Below are positions 6,399 through 12,700 of a stretch of 14,771 bases of DNA, piece after piece; positions within the stretch are counted from its first letter, which is position 1; every line of letters starts with the position of its first letter. A model generated the notes under the pieces. That model was not told the DNA's origin. It saw only the letters and a list, made by a program, of their open reading frames with translations, and ran no database searches. The stretch is taken from positions 1 through 14,771 of the forward strand of contig DATGHS010000168.1 in assembly GCA_035307785.1 (NCBI GenBank). Direction: 5' to 3'. The position numbers and the translations under genes are program-made. The stretch is from DATGHS01 sp035307785. Lineage in GTDB: Bacteria > Planctomycetota > Planctomycetia > Gemmatales > Gemmataceae.

Positions 6399-6427
6399 GC
6401 GGCACCGACGAGCGGCCCTTGTTTTTT
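6385..6427 (+). terminator. Terminator-like hairpin overlapping the small gene's stop
   Basis: The arm 6385-6396 (CAAAGGCCCGCT) pairs with 6411-6421 (AGCGGCCCTTG), with one mismatch and one bulged C, and six T residues follow at 6422-6427. The TAA of the small gene (6396-6398) lies at the edge of the first arm, so translation of the small gene would disturb the hairpin. It could act as a partial terminator or attenuator ahead of the transketolase genes. Confidence 0.5.
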
Positions 6428-6489
6428 CCCAGCAGCGCCATAATTCATGCCCCGTTCGCTACTGGCGCGTTCCCGCTGGGAGTTTCACC

Positions 6490-7332
6490 ATGGCAGCCCC
6501 CTCACTCGACGAATTGAAGCGGATCGCCAAGACGATTCGCAAGGACATTATCACCAGCACCACCGAGGCCGGCAGCGGCCACCCCACGAGTTCACTGTCC
6601 GGAGTGGAAATGGCGGTGGCGCTATACTTCGGCGGCTATCTCAAGCACGATCCGAAGAACCCGAACTGGCCGCAGCGCGACCGCTTCATCCTGAGCAAGG
6701 GCCACGCCGCTCCCCTGCTCTACGCCTGCCTGGCCGAGGCCGGCTACTTCAACAAAGACCTGCTGCATACGCTGAGGAAGATCGATTCCCCCATCGAAGG
6801 GCACCCGAACTACGCCCACGCCAGGGCGGCGGGCATCGGCGGCATCGAGGCGTCTACGGGGTCTCTCGGGCAAGGGCTCTCGCTGGGCCTGGGGCACGCG
6901 CTGGCCACACGACTCGATGGCTACGACTCGCACGTATTCGTGATGACGGGCGACGGGGAGATCGAAGAAGGCCAGGTTTGGGAAGCCGTGATGGCGGCCG
7001 AAAAGTACAAGGCCGATAACCTCACCGCCATCGTCGATCAAAACGGCTATCAGCAGACCGGCTCGACCCATGAAGTCATGGACATGAAGCCGCTCAAGCC
7101 GAAGTTCGAGGCTTTCGGCTGGTTCGTACAAGACATCGACGGTCAGAAGCTCGAAGAAGTGCAACCGGCTCTCGCGAAGGCCCGCGCCAACAAGGGCCGG
7201 CCCAGCGTAATCATCTCGCGCACAACCAAGGGCTGGCCCATTCAGAACTTGATTGGCGACCCCAACCACCACGGCAAGCCGCTGACCAAGGAGCAAGCCG
7301 CCGCGGCGATTGCATTTATTGACAAGAATTAA
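6490..7332 (+). CDS. tkt: Transketolase, N-terminal (thiamine-diphosphate binding) subunit
   Basis: A 280-residue protein equal to the N-terminal third of transketolase. Seen: GHPTSSLS at residues 30-37, LSKGHAAP at 68-75, TGSLGQGLSLGLGHAL at 123-138, and the thiamine-diphosphate/Mg motif beginning GDGE (154-157) and ending with Asn185 in DQNG. With its partner it moves two-carbon ketol units between sugar phosphates in the non-oxidative pentose phosphate pathway, in the cytoplasm. The start is the ATG at 6490, supported by GGGAG seven bases upstream and by an N-terminus (MAAPSLDELKRIAKTIR) typical of this subunit. The same frame extends upstream to about 6298 but reads through the terminator hairpin in a non-coding style. 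The C-terminal half is the next gene, 126 bases on. Two-gene transketolases are a known arrangement, not a broken gene. Confidence 0.95.
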   Translation: MAAPSLDELKRIAKTIRKDIITSTTEAGSGHPTSSLSGVEMAVALYFGGYLKHDPKNPNWPQRDRFILSKGHAAPLLYACLAEAGYFNKDLLHTLRKIDSPIEGHPNYAHARAAGIGGIEASTGSLGQGLSLGLGHALATRLDGYDSHVFVMTGDGEIEEGQVWEAVMAAEKYKADNLTAIVDQNGYQQTGSTHEVMDMKPLKPKFEAFGWFVQDIDGQKLEEVQPALAKARANKGRPSVIISRTTKGWPIQNLIGDPNHHGKPLTKEQAAAAIAFIDKN

Positions 7333-7438
7333 TTGAACAGAAGGAAACAAAGAAAACGAAGAGTAGAAAAAACACGATCCTGTGACCATGAGCGATCTTT
7401 GACTTTTTACTTCGTTTGCTTCGTTGCCTTCTGTTCAA
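7333..7438. repeat. Imperfect palindromic element between the transketolase genes
   Basis: The first 29 bases after the N-subunit stop (7333-7361) are the reverse complement of 7410-7438 with only three mismatches. The arms enclose 48 bases. They are purine-only-like on one side (repeats of AACAGAAGG, AACAAAG and AAACGAAG), unlike the surrounding coding style. It resembles a MITE-like or REP-like dispersed element. Transcribed, it would form a long stem between the two cistrons. The C-subunit's GGGAG ribosome-binding site lies just outside it. Confidence 0.7.
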
Positions 7439-7458
7439 ATCTTATTGGGAGCAGCATC

Positions 7459-8397
7459 ATGGCTCGCAAAATGGGCAAATCAGTCCGCGAAGCATTCGGC
7501 CTCACCCTCGCCAAGCTGGGAGAAGCGCACAACGACATCGTCGTCGTTGATGGCGACGTGAACAACTCTACGCACACCGGTTTCTTCGCCAAGAAGTTCC
7601 CGAATCGCTTCTTCAACGTCGGCATTGCGGAGTCGAACCTCATCGGCGTGGCCGCGGGGCTGGCCAGTTCCGGTAAACGGGCGTGGGCCTCGAGCTTTGC
7701 CGCGTTCATCATGTGCAATGCGTATGATCAGCTGCGCATGTCGGTGGCTTTTCCGAATATCGATGTGAAGATCGTGGGCACGCATGCCGGCATCAGCATC
7801 GGCGAAGACGGCCCCTCGCAAATGGGCGTGGAGGACGTGAGCCTGGCCTGCAGCCTGCCGAATTTCACGGTGATCGTCCCGGCCGACGAGGTTTCTACCG
7901 AAAAGGCGGTGAATGCGCTGGCCGGCATCAAGACGCCGGCCTACCTGCGCGCCGGCCGGCCGAATGTGCCGCTGATTTACGAAGCGAACACGCCGTTCCA
8001 ATTGGGCAAGGCCAGCAAGCTGCGCGAAGGCAAGGACGTGACGATTATCGCCAATGGCCTGATGGTCGCGATGGCCCTCGATGCCGCCGACGCGCTCGCT
8101 GTGAAAGGCGTTCAGGCCCGCGTGCTTGACATGCACACCGTGAAGCCGTGCGACGATGCCGCGATTCTTTCGGCGGCTCAGGAGACAGGCCGAATCGTGG
8201 TTGCCGAAGAGCACCTGGCCCACGGCGGGCTTGGCAGCGCGGTGGCGATGTCGGTCGTGCGGCAACACCCCGTGCCCGTGCGCTTCGTGAATTTGGACGA
8301 CGAGTTTGCCGAATCGGGCTCGCCGGAAGCGCTGCTAAAAAAGTATGGGCTTACCGCGGACAACATTGTCAAAGCCGCGCTGGAATTGAAGAAATAA
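7459..8397 (+). CDS. tkt: Transketolase, C-terminal (pyrimidine-binding plus C-terminal domain) subunit
   Basis: A 312-residue protein equal to the rest of transketolase. Seen: the DGDV block at 31-34; FNVGIAE at 52-58, whose Glu58 should contact the thiamine pyrimidine ring; GLASSGKRAWASSFAAF; the substrate-loop motif EDGPSQMGVED at 116-126; and a C-terminal Rossmann-like domain from about residue 190 with VTIIANGLMVAMALDAA and VVAEEHLAHGGLGSAV. The start at 7459 has GGGAG eight bases before it and gives MARKMGKSVREAFG, the usual beginning. The same frame extends upstream into the palindromic element, which is not credible coding sequence. It forms the enzyme with the preceding gene. Known relatives of two-gene form include pentose-phosphate transketolases; a DXS-type role is unlikely, because the order of motifs is that of transketolase. 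Confidence 0.95.
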   Translation: MARKMGKSVREAFGLTLAKLGEAHNDIVVVDGDVNNSTHTGFFAKKFPNRFFNVGIAESNLIGVAAGLASSGKRAWASSFAAFIMCNAYDQLRMSVAFPNIDVKIVGTHAGISIGEDGPSQMGVEDVSLACSLPNFTVIVPADEVSTEKAVNALAGIKTPAYLRAGRPNVPLIYEANTPFQLGKASKLREGKDVTIIANGLMVAMALDAADALAVKGVQARVLDMHTVKPCDDAAILSAAQETGRIVVAEEHLAHGGLGSAVAMSVVRQHPVPVRFVNLDDEFAESGSPEALLKKYGLTADNIVKAALELKK

Positions 8398-8407
8398 CCT
8401 CACGAAA

Positions 8408-8431
8408 GCCCAGGGACGGCAGTCCCTGGGC
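8408..8431. terminator. Bidirectional hairpin between convergent genes
   Basis: GCCCAGGGAC (8408-8417) and GTCCCTGGGC (8422-8431) form a perfect 10-bp stem with a GGCA loop. It sits in the 40-bp gap between the ends of the transketolase C subunit (plus) and the radical SAM gene (minus), so it can end both transcripts. There is no real T-run: CTTTCGTG follows it on the minus strand and AAGGTTCTA on the plus. Confidence 0.6.
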
Positions 8432-8437
8432 AAGGTT

Positions 8438-9517
8438 CTACCGTATTCCAATCTGCACCAACTCCCCTGCGTAATTCGGCCGCGCGCCGGTCCATTCGCC
8501 GATCTGGCCGCCGCCGCCGTTGACGCCGCTGGCCAAGCCGCGCGTCAAGACGTACCAGCAGAAGAAGCAGTGATTACTCGTAGCGCCGGGGAAGGCATTT
8601 GGATCTCGGGCCAGAATTTCATCGCGAATGGCCGTCAGGCCTTCACGGAATAGCTTGCCAACGTACGGATGATTTCGCGCTCGTTCGACGATAGCCGCGA
8701 CGGAATCTTGATGAATGTTGCCAATGGTCAGCTGATCGAGGTCCGAAGCGAAGCCGCAGCACGGTTTGACCTCGCCCTTCGGCGTCACGATCAGCGCCTG
8801 GCCGGGTCCTTCGCAATAATCTTCTTCGAACCAGGCGCCGTCCCAGTTCGATGGGAGATGCTCGGCCCGCTCGATCGCGGCGAGATGATTCCAATTCAGC
8901 GTCATCGTGAAATCCGGCCCCACGAGCAAATAATGGTGAAGCAACTCGGACCATTCGACAACCGCATCGAGCGCTTTGGCCAACTCATGGACGGGCTGCA
9001 AACCGCGTTCCGGGGCCGGGCTGGCGTACGAAAGCGACAAGATGTTATCGCGGCCAAAGACCGCGCGTGCCGTGCGGCAAAAGGTCACGAGTTTTTGAGT
9101 ATGCTTGCCATGAAACTTATCGACGCTCAGGCCGAGCTTGCCCGAGTAGCCGGTATCGGCGAGTTCTCTCAAGATGTACGTTAATCGCGCCTCATCCTCG
9201 AACCAGACGCCGTTCGTCATGATCTTGTCGAAACGGAAACCCAGCTCAACCGCGCGCCGGCACAAAGCAAGCAGGAACTCCGGATATAAAAATGGTTCGC
9301 CGCCAGTGAAGCCGACGATGCTGATGCCAAATTCGGCTGCTTCTTCCAAAAAGCGGAGCGCGACGGGGGTCGACAGCCGGTCAGGCCATTCAATCGGCAC
9401 GCAGCAATGCGGACACGTCAGATTGCACTGGTAGGTGCCGGAGAACGACAGGTAATTTGGCCGAAACGTTCGGCGCTGATCCGACGTGCGCGCTCCACCT
9501 CGATTCAATTTATGCAT
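8438..9517 (-). CDS. Radical SAM protein with SPASM-like auxiliary cysteines
   Basis: A 359-residue radical S-adenosylmethionine enzyme. Seen: CNLTCPHC with Cys31, Cys35 and Cys38 for the 4Fe-4S cluster, GFTGGEP at 69-75 for SAM binding, an NGVWF strand, and further cysteines at 235, 253-254, 317 and 320, in the positions where SPASM/twitch domains bind extra clusters. VTPKGEVKPCCG is the usual SPASM entry. SPASM members modify peptides, act as sulfatase-maturing enzymes or catalyse other oxidations; the substrate here is unknown. No short precursor peptide or sulfatase is adjacent, though a DUF1501 gene lies 4 kb away. There is no export signal. The start at 9517 is an ATG with GGAAATCC ahead, a weak RBS. 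It is divergent from the giant PQQ gene and convergent with the transketolase. Confidence 0.9.
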   Translation of the reverse strand: MHKLNRGGARTSDQRRTFRPNYLSFSGTYQCNLTCPHCCVPIEWPDRLSTPVALRFLEEAAEFGISIVGFTGGEPFLYPEFLLALCRRAVELGFRFDKIMTNGVWFEDEARLTYILRELADTGYSGKLGLSVDKFHGKHTQKLVTFCRTARAVFGRDNILSLSYASPAPERGLQPVHELAKALDAVVEWSELLHHYLLVGPDFTMTLNWNHLAAIERAEHLPSNWDGAWFEEDYCEGPGQALIVTPKGEVKPCCGFASDLDQLTIGNIHQDSVAAIVERARNHPYVGKLFREGLTAIRDEILARDPNAFPGATSNHCFFCWYVLTRGLASGVNGGGGQIGEWTGARPNYAGELVQIGIR

Positions 9518-9567
9518 GTCGGATTTCCAATTGACAGCGAGGCCCCGGCTTTGGACGCGTGGCTTAA

Positions 9568-9628
9568 CGTAGAGCGGGATTTATTCCGTTCTCGTGGGCG
9601 GCTGGAACGGAATTAATTCCGTTCTACG
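9568..9628. repeat. 61-bp imperfect palindromic repeat
   Basis: The arms 9568-9592 and 9604-9628 match as reverse complements with four differences in 25, around an 11-base loop. Both ends read CGTAGA/TCTACG. The right arm itself contains the perfect 20-base palindrome GAACGGAATTAATTCCGTTC (9605-9624). It lies between two divergent genes, where no terminator is needed, so a dispersed mobile-type repeat or a protein-binding site is more likely. Confidence 0.65.
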
Positions 9629-9659
9629 CAAGATTGAGCATGCTAAACCGTTAGCTTCT

Positions 9660-9686
9660 TTGTAACAGCATCGTCAACAATATAGA
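9660..9686 (+). promoter_or_regulatory. Weak promoter candidate for the giant PQQ gene
   Basis: TATAGA (9681-9686) is a fair -10. TTGTAA (9660-9665) sits 15 bases before it, which is short of the ideal spacing. The position, about 90 bases before the ATG, is plausible. Another pair, TTGTTC and CACAAT with 17 bases between, lies a little downstream. Neither is decisive. Confidence 0.2.
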
Positions 9687-9776
9687 ATTGTCCTTGTTCC
9701 GCTATTCGGGAAATGACACAATCTCTGTAGACTATCGGGATATTCCGCCCGCCTTCTCCTTAACGGATGCGAACCC

Positions 9777-12700
9777 ATGTCCATTACACGCCGAATTCTC
9801 AGTGTACTGGCGATTCTTGGTCTGTTCGGCAGCTTGTGCCTGTGGAACCGGCAGGTCCAGGCCCAGCGCCGGATCCGCCCGCCGGTCGATTACGATGGCA
9901 TGGAGGAAGCCTCGGATACCGGAGTGTCGCTGCCCAACGACCGCGAGGCGAAGCGGATCATCGAAGCCGTGAACGATTACATCGGCAAGAAGGACTGGGA
10001 CGTGGTCGCCCGCAGCCTTCAGTATCTGTTGGAGAAGCCGGAAGACAGCTTCTTTGAAGTAAAACGCAAGAAAGACGACAAGGAGTACACGACCCGCATC
10101 AGCATTCGCGTGGAAGCCAATCGCCTCGTCGGCAGCCTGCCGCCGGACGGGCTGGAAACCTACCGCCAGAAATTCGGCCAGGCAGCCAAGCGCATGCTGC
10201 AAGAAGGCATCGACAAGAACGATCCGTACGTCCTTTCCAAGGTCGCCACCCAATACCTACACACCGACTCGGGCCTGGCGGCCTTGAACTTGCTCGGCAA
10301 TTACTTCCTCGACCGCGGCAACTACCAGGCCGCGTCGGGCCGCTTTCGGCAAATGCTTGACCTCATGAAGGATGAGAAGCCCGAAAAGAAGAAAGAGGTC
10401 GAGCCAAAAATCATGTTCAAGGCCGCGCTCGCGTTCAAGCGGTTCGGCGACTCGAATATGGCCGAGGACATTTGGAAACAGCTCGCGGAACTGGTGAAAG
10501 ACAAGGGCCTAACTATCGGCAAGCAAACATTCACGCTCGAGCAACTGCGGGCGGAACTCGACCGGCATGCCGAACTCAGCGGGCTCACGGTGATCAATTA
10601 CAACATCTACCGCGGCGACCCGAGCCGCACAGCCCAGGGGGTCGGCGGCACGCCGTTTCTGGAACCACTCTGGAAGTACGACATGATCAACCGCCAGGCC
10701 CCCTTCGGGGTCCAAAATAGTGATTGGGAAGGCGGGGCCGATTGGGTCGAGAAAAAAATCAAGGCGGCACAAGATGTCATTGGCCGCTCGCCACAGAAGA
10801 ATAGGGCTATGTTGCCCGGGTTCTTCCCCATAGCCGCAGCCAATCGCCTGATCTTCCGCACCTACAATGGCGTGTGCGCCGTGGCGATCAAGGACGACCC
10901 GAAGGCAGGATTCAAGGCCGGCGAACTCGATTGGGCCAGTCCCTGCGATGTATCGCTGCAGATGATGGCCGGTGATGCCAGCGGTCGAGCCACGCTGGAA
11001 GGCTGGATGACGCAGTATTACATGCAGGTGGGGCAGATCCTCACTGGCATCCTGTTCGAGAATGCCCAGGTCGGCACGCTCAGCCACGACAATCAATTCG
11101 TCTATGTCGTGGAAGACATGGCCGTGCCGCCGCACCCGAACATGGTGCAGTTCGGCTTCAACGGCAACCCAGCCGCGTTCGGCAACTTTTCGGAGCGCGT
11201 AATGTTCAGCAAGCTCAAAGCGTTGGACTTGCAGAGCGGCTCACTGAAATGGGAAATCGGCGAATACAAGTTCTCCAATAAGCCGATGGCTTTCGGTCCC
11301 GGCGTCCGCCCCGCGCTGGTGGCTCCCGGCGGTCCTGGTCTGCCCGGCGCGCCGAAGCCGCCGGAGGCGCCGAAAGAGGAAGCGCCGAAGCCGTTCGTGG
11401 TGCCCCAGTTGCCGACGGGCAAGGCGGAGTTCGTGAACGCCTTCGATGAGTTGAAGGATTCTTACTTCCTCGGCCCACCGTTGCCCTTGGGCGGCAAGAT
11501 TTACGTGCTGGCCGAGAACGCCGGCGAGCTGCGCCTGGTTTGCATGGACCCGAAAAACGTGAAGGAGTCAAAGTCAAAGAAGAAAACGCAGTTGACGGAC
11601 GGCAAGACGGCCGAAGTGCCGGCCGGCGAAGGGCCCGAGATCGTCTGGATGCAGCCGCTAGGAACGGCGAGCAACAAGTTGACGATGGACACGCTGCGCC
11701 GCATTCAGCCGGCTCACCTGGCTTACAACGACGGCATCCTGATTTGTCCGACCAACGCTGGGGCGATCGTGGCCGTGGACATTCTGTCGCAAAGCCTGGC
11801 GTGGGCCTACACCTATCGCAACAAACCGCAGCAACCCGAACCGAATGCCCAGGGTCAACAACCGGGCATGCCGCGCGGATTTCGCGGCGACATCTACCAG
11901 CAAGTGAATCTGCAGAACGAACGCTGGTATACGTCGGCCCCGGCCATTTCCGATGGCCGGGTGGTCTTCACCGCCCACGATACCAATGCGGTTCACTGCC
12001 TCAGCCTGCGCGACGGCAACGAACTGTGGACCGCGCCGCGGGCCGCCGGCGACCTGTACATGGCGGGCGTTTTCAACGGCAAGGTGCTGATCGTTGGCAA
12101 GGATAGCATTCGTGCTCTCGACCTCAAAGATGGCGGCAAGAAAGTATGGGAAGAGCGCATCGGCATGCCGTCGGGCCAGGGTGTGGCCGCCAATAATCAC
12201 TATTACTTGCCGCTCAAGAACGGCGTCTCTTCTCCCGAACCGGAGATTTGTGCCATTGACATCAACACCGGCAAAGCAATCCACACGAAGTCGCGCCGCC
12301 ACGAGGTGCCGGGCAACCTGCTCTTCTACGAAGGCGATATCTTCTCGCAAGGCATTTACACGGTTTCTGCGTTCCCGCAGTTGCAGTCCAAACTTACGGA
12401 GATGAATGCTCGGCTGGAGAAGAACCCGAAAGACCCGGTCGGCCTGCTGGATCGCGGCGAATTGCGGCTCGACAAGGGCGAACTCGTTCCTGCCATCGCC
12501 GACTTACGCACGGCCCTCGATTGCCAGCCGCCGGCGGAGCTTCGGACCAAAGCCCGGCAAAAGCTGTACGAAGCGCTCACCGAAATCTTCCAGAAGGACT
12601 TCAACAAGGCCGAGGAATTCCTGAGCCTTTACCAGGATCTCTGCTTGAAAGAAGTTTCCGGCGAGGAAAAAGTCAAACGTCAATCGAACTATCTCTGCCT

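Noticed and set aside
6622..8268. Minus-strand frames of 255 and 262 codons over the transketolase genes
   Set aside because: These are shadows of well-supported plus-strand transketolase genes. No motif was found.
6490..8397. Transketolase broken by a frameshift or insertion
   Set aside because: Each half has its own start codon, a good GGGAG ribosome-binding site and a normal N-terminus. Two-subunit transketolases are a known natural form.
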